A stretch of DNA of 33,934 nt from a virus, in IMG/VR virus record IMGVR_UViG_3300037587_000335, positions 1 through 33,934 of that record. The stretch is one strand, 5' to 3'. Below are positions 21,438 through 27,458 of the stretch, one piece after another (within the stretch, counting starts at the first letter, position 1; each line of letters starts with the position of its first letter). The position numbers were made by a program, and so were the translations under genes. The notes beneath the pieces are model-generated. The model worked only from the letters and a program-made list of their open reading frames with translations. It did no database searches and was not told where the DNA came from.

Positions 21438-21898
21438 TGAAAGCATTCATCGTTTTTATAATTGGATTACTAAGTTGGTTATCTAGTTACATGGTAAATA
21501 TTGCTTATGATACAATGGTGTGGCAATGTCTAGTTAGCCTAGTGCTTGTGGATTTATTGTTCATATTCATTTTTAATTTTAGCGGTATGAACCATATAAA
21601 ACGCCGATGGGTTTTAAATTTATTGCTAATCTCGATAACAGTCACAGCTGGGTCGTCATTCCTAATTGCAGTTGCCCAAGCTGGCTTTATTTATTCAGAT
21701 TTCTTTTTACTGGTTGCGTTCGAAGAGTATTACCGATCATTTAGTTTGATTATATCGGCGCTTGTTCTAGTTGTTTTAGGCTCTCCACAGCGGATCATAG
21801 GGGCGTTTGATGCTAATTATTGGCCTAGGTCTCCTGGCGGTGTTCCTTATGACTGTTTTATGGATAGCCTTTATCATAGTGAGAGCGGCAAACAATGA
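21437..21898 (+). CDS. Four-TM membrane protein
   Basis: 153 residues. Hydrophobic helices at about 1-22, 28-50, 57-80 and 88-112 (for example FIVFIIGLLSWLSSYMV). A polar C-terminal 35 residues follow (FDANYWPRSPGGVPYDCFMD). The C-terminal coding region also holds, in another frame, a 42-codon ORF with a clear membrane helix. Its last bases overlap the next start (ATGA). Function unknown. Confidence 0.65.
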   Translation: MKAFIVFIIGLLSWLSSYMVNIAYDTMVWQCLVSLVLVDLLFIFIFNFSGMNHIKRRWVLNLLLISITVTAGSSFLIAVAQAGFIYSDFFLLVAFEEYYRSFSLIISALVLVVLGSPQRIIGAFDANYWPRSPGGVPYDCFMDSLYHSESGKQ

Positions 21899-21938
21899 CC
21901 ATGAGAGAAGCGGCCAAGATAATAACAGGCGAGGCTAG
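21810..21938 (+). CDS. Embedded small membrane ORF (42 aa), alternative frame
   Basis: 42 codons starting ATG with AGGGG seven bases upstream, overlapping the end of the 153-aa gene and the start of the 92-aa gene. Sequence: hydrophobic helix (LIIGLGLLAVFLMTVLWIAF) followed by a charged tail (VRAANNDHERSGQDNNRRG). This N-terminal anchor plus hydrophilic tail could be an inner-membrane lysis protein, spanin-like or anti-holin, but it lacks a coiled coil. Whether it is translated is uncertain. Confidence 0.4.
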   Translation: MLIIGLGLLAVFLMTVLWIAFIIVRAANNDHERSGQDNNRRG

Positions 21939-22173
21939 TTCAATACTTCAACCGTTAATTGATAAGATTGGCATGACGGCCATAGCGTCAACCGTAGGGC
22001 TAACAACAGCTCAAAAAACCGACGTAATACCAGAGACCACAATGTTTCTTTCGCACTGGGTAATGACCGATTACGCACTAGCGATATCAATGGTAACAGG
22101 TATATTATTTGGCATTGAAAAGGTTTTAACTATCGGCTTTAAACTTTGGGACCGATACAAAGGTAAAGAATAA
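21895..22173 (+). CDS. Small membrane protein, possible second holin
   Basis: 92 residues. N-terminal helix (AAKIITGEASSILQPLIDKI), weakly hydrophobic middle, then one clear membrane helix (YALAISMVTGILFGIEKVL) and a basic tail (WDRYKGKE). Resembles one-to-two-TM phage holins in layout. Last gene before the strong terminator at 22230. ATGA overlap with the upstream gene. Confidence 0.55.
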   Translation: MTMREAAKIITGEASSILQPLIDKIGMTAIASTVGLTTAQKTDVIPETTMFLSHWVMTDYALAISMVTGILFGIEKVLTIGFKLWDRYKGKE

Positions 22174-22229
22174 CCCCGACAAGGGAAGATAAACCTCTAA
22201 TCGATAAGGGGGTGATTATCTAAGTAACT

Positions 22230-22257
22230 AGACCCGATTAAAACCGGGTCTTTTTTT
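22230..22257 (+). terminator. Strong terminator after the lysis region
   Basis: AGACCCG (22230-22236) pairs with CGGGTCT (22245-22251) around an 8-base loop, followed by TTTTTTT. It ends the rightward transcript that carries recombination and lysis genes. Confidence 0.9.
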
Positions 22258-22267
22258 GTCTATAATA

Positions 22268-22276
22268 TGGTATAAT
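22268..22276 (+). promoter_or_regulatory. Extended -10 promoter
   Basis: TGGTATAAT is a perfect TGnTATAAT extended -10 just after the terminator; there is no good -35. It would drive the two genes at 22326-22837. Confidence 0.6.
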
Positions 22277-22325
22277 CAACTGGCTCAAACGAGCAAAAAA
22301 TAGAAACCGAAATAGGAATAATATA

Positions 22326-22622
22326 ATGTTTACACTAAAAATAGTTAATCACAATGAAGGCTACACAAGCATCCGTTCATGGGAAACCGTTGATATTATC
22401 AGAAAGGGCACTGAGACATTTAACGACCTAATCGAAGTTGAAAAAGAAAAATGGAATCATGACGGATTGGCCGAAGATCAAGTAATCGCCATGAGTGAGG
22501 CCATTGATACTTATTCGGCTGTATTACGAACCGTTGACGGTGAAAGCGAGTATTACCTATGCGAGCACCAAACGGCTTATATCATGGATAGAAACGGCTC
22601 AACGGTTGAGGTGGTAAAGTGA
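22326..22622 (+). CDS. Hypothetical protein (98 aa)
   Basis: 98 residues. N-terminal strand pair (FTLKIVNHNEGYTSIRSWET), then a helical region, ending in a beta part (YLCEHQTAYIMDRNGSTVEV). AGGA eight bases before ATG. First gene of a short two-gene unit between an extended -10 promoter and a bidirectional terminator. No family recognised. Confidence 0.65.
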   Translation: MFTLKIVNHNEGYTSIRSWETVDIIRKGTETFNDLIEVEKEKWNHDGLAEDQVIAMSEAIDTYSAVLRTVDGESEYYLCEHQTAYIMDRNGSTVEVVK

Positions 22623-22837
22623 ATAGATTCTTTGACATAATTACCCCTAGATGGATAACCGAGCGAGTGGTTCTAACTATTCACGACGACGGCAATTATC
22701 GTGTCGTGTGTAGAGAGGATGATCTCGAAGAGTTTAAATATGCCACTGGCTTTGGCGCTTGCGAATTTCGCGGCACATCAAGAGCATTTAACTTGTTCGG
22801 CTTTGCTCTATGCCCCAGTGTAATTTTAGACGAGTAA
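22619..22837 (+). CDS. Hypothetical protein (72 aa)
   Basis: 72 residues from GTG at 22619, which overlaps the previous stop (GTGA). Predicted alpha/beta (RFFDIITPRWITERVVLTIH, DDGNYRVVCREDDLEEF), with two cysteines late. Second gene of the two-gene unit. No family recognised. Confidence 0.6.
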   Translation: MNRFFDIITPRWITERVVLTIHDDGNYRVVCREDDLEEFKYATGFGACEFRGTSRAFNLFGFALCPSVILDE

Positions 22838-22854
22838 ATTATCTCCAACTATTC

Positions 22855-22883
22855 AAAAAGCCCACTTAATTGCTGGGCTTTTT
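22855..22883. terminator. Bidirectional intrinsic terminator
   Basis: A perfect 10-bp stem, AAAAAGCCCA with TGGGCTTTTT, around a 9-base loop. T-runs lie on both sides, so it works in both directions. Confidence 0.9.
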
Positions 22884-22898
22884 CTATTACGTGAAATG

Positions 22899-22907
22899 TG
22901 CTATTAT
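22899..22907 (+). promoter_or_regulatory. Candidate extended -10 promoter for a small RNA
   Basis: TGCTATTAT matches TGnTATAAT at all but one base. It sits between two terminators with no ORF after it. Confidence 0.4.
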
Positions 22908-22913
22908 TAACAA

Positions 22914-22973
22914 CTCAGATATCCACTGACCATTCGTTAAAGCATAACCTCAAGCGCTAACTTGGGGTTTTTT
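22914..22973 (+). ncRNA. Candidate ~60-nt small RNA
   Basis: An RNA started at the extended -10 box (TGCTATTAT) would begin near 22914 and end at the terminator 22946-22973. The only coding capacity in between is negligible. The first ~30 bases are unpaired and would be free to base-pair with a target. Existence is inferred from promoter plus terminator only. Confidence 0.35.
22946..22973 (+). terminator. Intrinsic terminator
   Basis: AACCTCAAG (22946-22954) pairs with CTTGGGGTT (22961-22969) with one G-U, around a 6-base loop, followed by TTTT. It lies 85 bp before the next gene, with no gene directly upstream. Confidence 0.8.
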
Positions 22974-23058
22974 ATTGCCCAATGAAATAATGTCAACATA
23001 AATGTATACACGCGCGGTTACATGTGGTTTAATGATTACCGAAGTCAAGGGGGGAAAT

Positions 23059-23235
23059 ATGCCACAACAGAGAATACACGAAGCAACAGCTCGAAAGCTT
23101 TCAAAGTTAAGTGAGTCAATAAACAAGGCTCGCATGGCTGAGGGGCTAAAGGCCAAAACAGTGCCAGATATCATTCACGACATTGTTGAAGAGTTCGAAT
23201 TTAAACGTAACGAAGAATTAACCAATAAAGAATAA
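23059..23235 (+). CDS. Small RHH-like protein (58 aa)
   Basis: 58 residues from ATG at 23059; AAGGGGGG lies four bases before it, while the longer frame to 23002 has none. HEATARKLSKLSESINKARM followed by TVPDIIHDIVEEFEFKR gives two helices after a short strand, like CopG-type proteins, though the match is weak. The 8-base palindrome TGTATACA at 23003-23010 lies upstream and could be its site. Function inferred. Confidence 0.55.
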   Translation: MPQQRIHEATARKLSKLSESINKARMAEGLKAKTVPDIIHDIVEEFEFKRNEELTNKE

Positions 23236-23250
23236 CAAACGGAGAACAAA

Positions 23251-23667
23251 ATGAATGAATATCAAATTGCTAGTATTGTTAGTGGCTTTATTGCTATTAG
23301 CTGGATCTTGGCTTACCTTCTTTGCTGGGCTGGTCAGTGGGCTTGGGCTTGGGTGGATGATTCGAAAGTGGGTCAAAGAAACTTAATTGTAAAGTACTTA
23401 GCCAATAAAAACGGCTTTGACGATTATGACAGCTCGTGTTTTGACTACAGGGGCGCACAGAAAGGTTTATCTGATGGTTTTGGGTCTTTTATTAGAGCTT
23501 ATCTATTTACCGTTATGTTGCCTTTTATATTGGTGATCACGATAAATTTTTATCCCGTAACTTTGGCGTTTCTATGCGTTGCCTTAATCGCTTGGGTTGC
23601 TAGATTCTCACGAAGACACAAGAAGTTATTCGACAAGCACGTTGTAGATAAGGACGCGCATAACTAA
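23251..23667 (+). CDS. Membrane protein, two TM regions
   Basis: 138 residues. Hydrophobic N-terminal helix with many Trp (ISWILAYLLCWAGQWAWAWV), a polar loop with FDYRGAQKGLSDGFG, then a long hydrophobic segment (YLFTVMLPFILVITINFYPV) and another (TLAFLCVALIAWVARF), ending in a basic tail. GGAG seven bases before ATG. Function unknown. Confidence 0.65.
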   Translation: MNEYQIASIVSGFIAISWILAYLLCWAGQWAWAWVDDSKVGQRNLIVKYLANKNGFDDYDSSCFDYRGAQKGLSDGFGSFIRAYLFTVMLPFILVITINFYPVTLAFLCVALIAWVARFSRRHKKLFDKHVVDKDAHN

Positions 23668-23677
23668 TAAATAACCC

Positions 23678-23697
23678 CACCGGCTCACGGGCCGGTG
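23678..23697. other. Intercistronic GC-rich hairpin
   Basis: CACCGGC (23678-23684) pairs with GCCGGTG (23691-23697) around TCACGG. No U-tract follows. It lies between the membrane-protein gene and the ribosome site of the next gene. Confidence 0.6.
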
Positions 23698-23715
23698 CAA
23701 ATAAGGAAAATGACG

Positions 23716-23982
23716 ATGAAAGAGAAATTCACGAAAGGCGATTGGTCTACGGATGATCACTTCATATTCAATAACGAAACTACAGTTTACGTTTGCGAGG
23801 TTCTGCCAGTTGACCTAGTAAGTAAGCGTAAGTGGGCCAGAAAGAGCGAGACCGAAGCTAACGCCCACCTAATAGCAGCAGCGCCTAAGATGTATCGAAT
23901 GCTTAACTCGTTAGCTAACGGTGAAGGATTGCAGCCTGGCGATACAATCGAGCGACTACTAGCCGAAGCTCGCGGAGAATAA
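23716..23982 (+). CDS. Phage protein with EANAHLIAAAP motif
   Basis: 88 residues from the ATG at 23716 (AAGGA eight bases upstream); an earlier ATG at 23710 is too close to the ribosome site. It has the widespread phage layout: KFTKGDWSTDDHF at the start, a short beta middle, and SETEANAHLIAAAPKMYRML near the end. This family is common in enteric phage early regions; function unknown. Confidence 0.75.
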   Translation: MKEKFTKGDWSTDDHFIFNNETTVYVCEVLPVDLVSKRKWARKSETEANAHLIAAAPKMYRMLNSLANGEGLQPGDTIERLLAEARGE

Positions 23983-24033
23983 ACACACGGGCTTTGATTA
24001 TGGTCCGTGGTACAAACTAATTAAGGAAATGTT

Positions 24034-24264
24034 ATGAACAATAAAAAACTGTACTACCCATCAAATGTAGATTTCAAAAAAGTGTTAGAGGATGGGCTCG
24101 AGCAAATAAACCCAAAAGTAGACGGGTTTGAATACATAGTTGGGGAAGTTCAAGGTGGGAAGGTTAAGGTGGTTTTCGAGCCTGACTCTGTTTGTTATGA
24201 CTCCATTGAAATTGACGGAGTTGATGGTTTTGGTTATTCATTGGTATGCGAGGTTTCAAAATAA
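24034..24264 (+). CDS. Hypothetical protein (76 aa)
   Basis: 76 residues, probably a small beta domain (FEYIVGEVQGGKVKVVFEPD, YDSIEIDGVDGFGYSLVCEV). AAGGA six bases before ATG. The last codons overlap the region just before the extended -10 promoter of the large non-coding block. No family recognised. Confidence 0.6.
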   Translation: MNNKKLYYPSNVDFKKVLEDGLEQINPKVDGFEYIVGEVQGGKVKVVFEPDSVCYDSIEIDGVDGFGYSLVCEVSK

Positions 24265-24273
24265 GTTAAGGTT

Positions 24274-24282
24274 TGATATAAT
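24274..24282 (+). promoter_or_regulatory. Perfect extended -10 promoter of the non-coding block
   Basis: TGATATAAT is a perfect TGnTATAAT. A partial -35 (TTTCAA, 24254-24259) lies 17 bases upstream. Transcription would start near 24289, with no ORF after it for ~770 bases. Confidence 0.65.
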
Positions 24283-24288
24283 TGTTTT

Positions 24289-24443
24289 ATCAATTAGTCG
24301 TTAAGATTAATTGTAGTGGCGTGATGACCACTTGAAAAGATAGGAAGATGAAGGGTATTCAAATATTGTAATTCTGGTGGGTTTTTTTCTCATCGTCTTA
24401 CGCCCCTCATCAACAGGGTTGCAATATTTAAGTACCCTTTTTT
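24289..24443 (+). ncRNA. Structured RNA ending in a 26-position helix and U-tract
   Basis: After a small hairpin (AGTGG 24315-24319 with CCACT 24328-24332), bases 24351-24376 pair with 24414-24439. Twenty-five of 26 positions pair, counting G-U, with a single C-A mismatch. TTTTTT follows at 24438-24443. The helix may be an intrinsic terminator of a ~155-nt RNA, or the first domain of a larger RNA. The loop 24377-24413 has no clear further pairing. Confidence 0.6.
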
Positions 24444-24535
24444 GTGTCTGTAGATGCCCTTTTGGTTACTGGGAACAGTCTAGCGAAGACTTAAACGCAC
24501 AAATCAGGATTAACTAACCTCCTGAGCAGACACAA
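24442..24535 (+). ncRNA. Cloverleaf-like RNA domain closed by a 9-bp helix
   Basis: TTGTGTCTG (24442-24450) pairs perfectly with CAGACACAA (24527-24535). Inside lie a weak arm (CCC 24457-24459 with GGG 24471-24473), an arm AGTCT/AGACT (24477-24491) with loop AGCGA, and an arm TCAGGA/TCCTGA (24504-24525). The layout is that of a tRNA cloverleaf, but it lacks the TTCGA loop and other tRNA-specific bases. Confidence 0.5.
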
Positions 24536-24598
24536 CCCTTTCAAGTAGTTAAAGCGTATATATGAGTGAGTTAAAGACGCAAATACTAGTCACTGCGT

Positions 24599-24712
24599 TG
24601 TGTTGTAGCTCAGGTTGGGAGAGCGGTTAGCTAGACTTTATTTTTGAAGCGATTAATTACCGTGGATTTATAGAGAGGCTGACAGGTCGTAGGTTCGAAC
24701 CCTACCAGCACC
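24599..24712 (+). tRNA. tRNA-like gene with a 48-nt anticodon loop
   Basis: The D arm is standard: T8 A9, GCTC (24608-24611), loop AGGTTGGGA, GAGC (24621-24624). The T arm is perfect: GTAGG, TTCGAAC, CCTAC (24689-24705), preceded by a normal variable loop AGGTC. The anticodon stem GTTAG (24626-24630) pairs with CTGAC (24679-24683). The acceptor GTGTTG (24600-24605) pairs with CAGCAC (24706-24711), one G-U; T1-C72 does not pair. No CCA is encoded. The anticodon loop 24631-24678 is 48 bases instead of 7, so the anticodon cannot be read. If 41 bases were removed the loop could be CTAGAGG. It may be an interrupted tRNA, a tRNA-derived domain of a larger RNA, or a decayed gene. Confidence 0.6.
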
Positions 24713-25030
24713 TAGCTCATTCTTATATACAGACTTATCACCGATTTAGACCACGATCTATTCCACGAAATTCGATAACCATGCAGGTTCAAAATGCAAT
24801 TAACACAAAGTCCAGGCTCTGACCCGCCATGTCAACTTGGCCCCATCATGAAACTCTATGAGTGTCAGCGTTATTTATAACGACCGAGTAATCGGGTTAG
24901 GGGATCAATTAGTACCTATGGATTGTTAGTTGGTCCATATTTAACTAGATACACGCTTTAGCCAGTAATGGTTAAGCCCTTTAGTTAACTAGCTGGTTAG
25001 TATCAGTTAGGGGAAAATGGCTTAACTATG
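24713..25030 (+). ncRNA. 3' part of the structured non-coding block
   Basis: No ORF is visible. Helices include TTATC/GATAA around 24730-24777 with inner hairpin TAGA/TCTA, TGCA/TGCA closing a GGTTCAAAA loop (24782-24798), TGAC/GTCA (24820-24834), CGTTA/TAACG near 24870, and CCGA-GTAA-TCGG near 24885 with a GNRA loop. TATGGA/TCCATA (24917-24939) follows. A long-range pair joins TAACT-GATAC (24942-24952, one bulged A) with GTATC-AGTTA (25000-25009), enclosing TAGCCA-GTAA-TGGTTA (24959-24974). Structure density and lack of coding support an RNA role; no terminator is evident before the next gene. Confidence 0.45.
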
Positions 25031-25056
25031 CTTAAAATTAATAATTGGAGAATAAA

Positions 25057-25275
25057 ATGAGTTTTTTAGAAAATGTTGTAGTTTGGTATTTCTTTGGCAG
25101 CTACGCAGTAATGGCAGTCATATTATTTACCACAAGAAGCACAACCAAAGAGTTATTTGATAGCGCAGTTCCACATGGTACGCCTGCCGCTTATGGATTT
25201 ACAATTGCAGCATTGTGGGCTGGAAGTCCTATCACGCTGATAGCCGCAACAAGAGTAAAAGTTAAATTCAAATAA
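25057..25275 (+). CDS. Small membrane protein (72 aa)
   Basis: 72 residues from ATG at 25057 with GGAG six bases upstream. Two hydrophobic helices: ENVVVWYFFGSYAVMAVILF and, after a polar loop, GFTIAALWAGSPITLIAATR, ending in a basic tail. First gene after the non-coding block, so it may be transcribed from the same promoter. Function unknown. Confidence 0.6.
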   Translation: MSFLENVVVWYFFGSYAVMAVILFTTRSTTKELFDSAVPHGTPAAYGFTIAALWAGSPITLIAATRVKVKFK

Positions 25276-25287
25276 AGAGGAATAACA

Positions 25288-25470
25288 ATGACCAACATAG
25301 TAGATATGGGTAAAGAACAGAAATTCCCAGTTAACGGCGAGCTAGTTAAAGAGCTAAATAAGGTGATTGATAGTTTTGTTGGTAGAATTTCATTAGCTGA
25401 AGCTGTAGGTGCGTTAGAACTAGTTAAGGTTGGCATAATCAATGATGCGTGCTCAAACGATGACGATTAA
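25288..25470 (+). CDS. Small hypothetical protein (60 aa)
   Basis: 60 residues. GELVKELNKVIDSFVGRISL and AEAVGALELVKVGIIND form two helices; the end is acidic (DDD). AAAGAGGA before ATG. Compact helical protein of unknown role, in a run of small rightward genes. Confidence 0.6.
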   Translation: MTNIVDMGKEQKFPVNGELVKELNKVIDSFVGRISLAEAVGALELVKVGIINDACSNDDD

Positions 25471-25497
25471 TAACAAATAAAACAAAAGGTAACTAAC

Positions 25498-26649
25498 ATG
25501 AACATTAAAAATTTAATACCAATCTCATACGTAAAGAAGATCACGCCGCTGATTGTGGGTGATGAATATTATGATTCGACGCTTGATAGAGTCAGGAAGG
25601 TTGACGGCTGGTTTCTTACTGAGCCGGACATTGATGATAATCGTTTCTTCGTCGTATCATTCGCAGACCGCCCAAACACAGGTAAGCAACCGGTGGGTGA
25701 TGATGTGGTTGTTGATGTGAGTTGGCCTAACAACGGAAGCGAGGGGGCTGAGTATCACGACTGGTCACTAGGGAATAAAGCTAACGTCGAAGAAACATGG
25801 AAACCTAACCACGCCTCCATGCTAAAACAATGGCAAGCAGAGCAAGAATTCAAAGAAGTCGAAAGCGGCTTGAGCGATGGAGTTGACTGGATCCACGGCT
25901 CAGAATATTACAAACCATCAACTAAAGAGTTTTTCAGAATGCCGGCAGCTGGCGATCCTGCAACGGGTGGCTATGCGGAATATTACTCACATCAAGCTCA
26001 AGACTGGAAAATTAACGCATCGGTCCCAGCAAGCAACCTAAGCCGCAGCTATTTTATTAAGCGCGTTGAATGGCCGTCATGTGATAGCCAAGAGAACATG
26101 GGGTCAGGTGTTGAACCATCATCTGATTATGAAAATTCAGACGCTCACAGAATTAGAGGTATAGGCGATATTTTGCATAATATGTCATGCTCAATGACTG
26201 ATGACAACGAGCGGTCAGTGTTTGGTGATTGCGCTTCGTTCTGTTGGGATATGGGCGGCAAACTAAGTAACAGCACATTAAACGATAAGCCAACATTCAC
26301 TAAAGCAATGGCTGATACTGGGGAGTTTCCGGCGGTTGGTGCTACCGTGGTGTTTTATTGCAGTAACCCTGGCGCTGTGAATATGACGGAAAGAGCGGTA
26401 AGTAATCACTTGAGCGAAATGGAGGTCGTATCAATACAAGGAGGCTTATTAGTTTTATTTAATAAATCAAATGCATTCACTATTGCATGTAACGACCAAT
26501 GGATTAGGCCAATCCAGACAGCCGAACAAAAGCTATACACTGCTATTTATGACGCGGTATATGACGATGACATTAGCGACGACCTAAACCAGGAGTTAGC
26601 AATTGAGCTAATGAATCACCCTAAATTCACAATCACATTAAAGGGGTAA
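25498..26649 (+). CDS. Large mosaic hypothetical protein (383 aa)
   Basis: 383 residues, acidic and Trp/Asn-rich. Several short modules look alike (YYDSTLDRVRKVDGWFLTEP near 20-40, and DWIHGSEYYKPSTKEFFRMP near 130-150). Residues about 260-290 (NDKPTFTKAMADTGEFPAVG) match the 'K-P-x-F-T-x-A-M-x-x-x-G-E-x-P-x-V-G' module seen in phage early proteins of varied composition. The last part has TIACNDQWIRPI. Modules of this kind are recombined between phages; function unknown. Confidence 0.65.
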   Translation: MNIKNLIPISYVKKITPLIVGDEYYDSTLDRVRKVDGWFLTEPDIDDNRFFVVSFADRPNTGKQPVGDDVVVDVSWPNNGSEGAEYHDWSLGNKANVEETWKPNHASMLKQWQAEQEFKEVESGLSDGVDWIHGSEYYKPSTKEFFRMPAAGDPATGGYAEYYSHQAQDWKINASVPASNLSRSYFIKRVEWPSCDSQENMGSGVEPSSDYENSDAHRIRGIGDILHNMSCSMTDDNERSVFGDCASFCWDMGGKLSNSTLNDKPTFTKAMADTGEFPAVGATVVFYCSNPGAVNMTERAVSNHLSEMEVVSIQGGLLVLFNKSNAFTIACNDQWIRPIQTAEQKLYTAIYDAVYDDDISDDLNQELAIELMNHPKFTITLKG

Positions 26650-26652
26650 ATA

Positions 26653-26946
26653 ATGGACGCATTAACTTTATGTAGAAAAATGGCTGATATTAACGGATGG
26701 TCAGGCGTTGACACTATAAAGAACGTTGAAGCACTAGCGGCTGTTGTAGATGGCAAAGGCGGAGTAATTGGTAAGGCTTTGCTATTTGACCTTATGTTTA
26801 AGCATGAGATTGATTTATCATTCAGTGATGGACTCGTATTAGTTAAGCGTAAAAACGTTGGCTGGGGTGTCACTGCGATGAAAGTAAGCAAGGCTGATGC
26901 GCCACGCGCAATACTTGAATGCATCATCAAGGCTAATGAGCTGTAG
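26653..26946 (+). CDS. Hypothetical protein (97 aa)
   Basis: 97 residues, alpha/beta, starting MDALTLCRKMADINGW and containing LLFDLMFKHEIDLSFSDGLV and WGVTAMKVSKADAPRAILEC. AAAGGGG six bases before ATG. Its end overlaps the zinc-ribbon gene by 11 bases. No family recognised. Confidence 0.6.
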   Translation: MDALTLCRKMADINGWSGVDTIKNVEALAAVVDGKGGVIGKALLFDLMFKHEIDLSFSDGLVLVKRKNVGWGVTAMKVSKADAPRAILECIIKANEL

Positions 26947-27148
26947 TAAGATAGTGTTTGCTTCCCGAAAAGAGGCAAACACGTTTATCCGAACGAGCCA
27001 GCAGCGTAAGGGTAAGAAGGCTATGCACAAATGCAGGCCATATAGATGCCCGAAGTGTGATGAATGGCATTTAACAAGCCAGACGCCGAAGGAATCACGA
27101 AGCCGCAAGAACGCATTGCGGAATGATCTTAAATTGAAAGGGGAATGA
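26936..27148 (+). CDS. Small zinc-ribbon protein (70 aa)
   Basis: 70 residues from ATG at 26936. The motif KCRPYRCPKCDEWHLTSQ carries Cys-x4-Cys-x2-Cys-x3-His and is the common phage zinc-ribbon signature 'YRCPxCxxWHLT'. N- and C-termini are strongly basic, consistent with nucleic-acid binding. Overlaps the upstream gene by 11 bases, so is probably coupled. Confidence 0.75.
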   Translation: MSCSKIVFASRKEANTFIRTSQQRKGKKAMHKCRPYRCPKCDEWHLTSQTPKESRSRKNALRNDLKLKGE

Positions 27149-27150
27149 TT

Positions 27151-27456
27151 ATGAGCGATGAAATGAAATTGCTAAGAGCTTTTATTGAAGCTAGCGGGTA
27201 TGAGATAAAAGAAGATGTAAAAATTAAAACTCACGAAATTAGTTATATGCAGCTCCACGGCATGACGCAGGAAGAAAAAAACAAATGGACAAGTGGAAGT
27301 GCCGGCGGAATGGTGAGTAGAAAAGTCAGAACAACGGATTACAAAGTAACAAAGAAAGAAGACGTGAAATACACAGTTGACAACTCGCCCGGACTGCTAG
27401 GGTCAAGATTAAGTGAAAGCCCTCCACCTGCAAGCTTTGGTAAGCAAGGGGAATAA
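27151..27456 (+). CDS. Hypothetical protein (101 aa)
   Basis: 101 residues from ATG at 27151, chosen because AAGGGG is then seven bases upstream. N-terminal helix with an 'ISYMQLHGMTQEEKNKW' stretch, basic middle, and a Pro-rich tail (LSESPPPASFGKQ). No family recognised. Confidence 0.6.
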   Translation: MSDEMKLLRAFIEASGYEIKEDVKIKTHEISYMQLHGMTQEEKNKWTSGSAGGMVSRKVRTTDYKVTKKEDVKYTVDNSPGLLGSRLSESPPPASFGKQGE

Positions 27457-27458
27457 TC

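Noticed and set aside
24631-24678. Group I or group II intron in the tRNA-like gene
   Set aside because: The insertion is only about 41 nt and lacks any catalytic core elements.
24599-24712. Ordinary functional tRNA
   Set aside because: The anticodon loop is 48 nt and no anticodon can be read with confidence; the first acceptor pair is a T-C mismatch.
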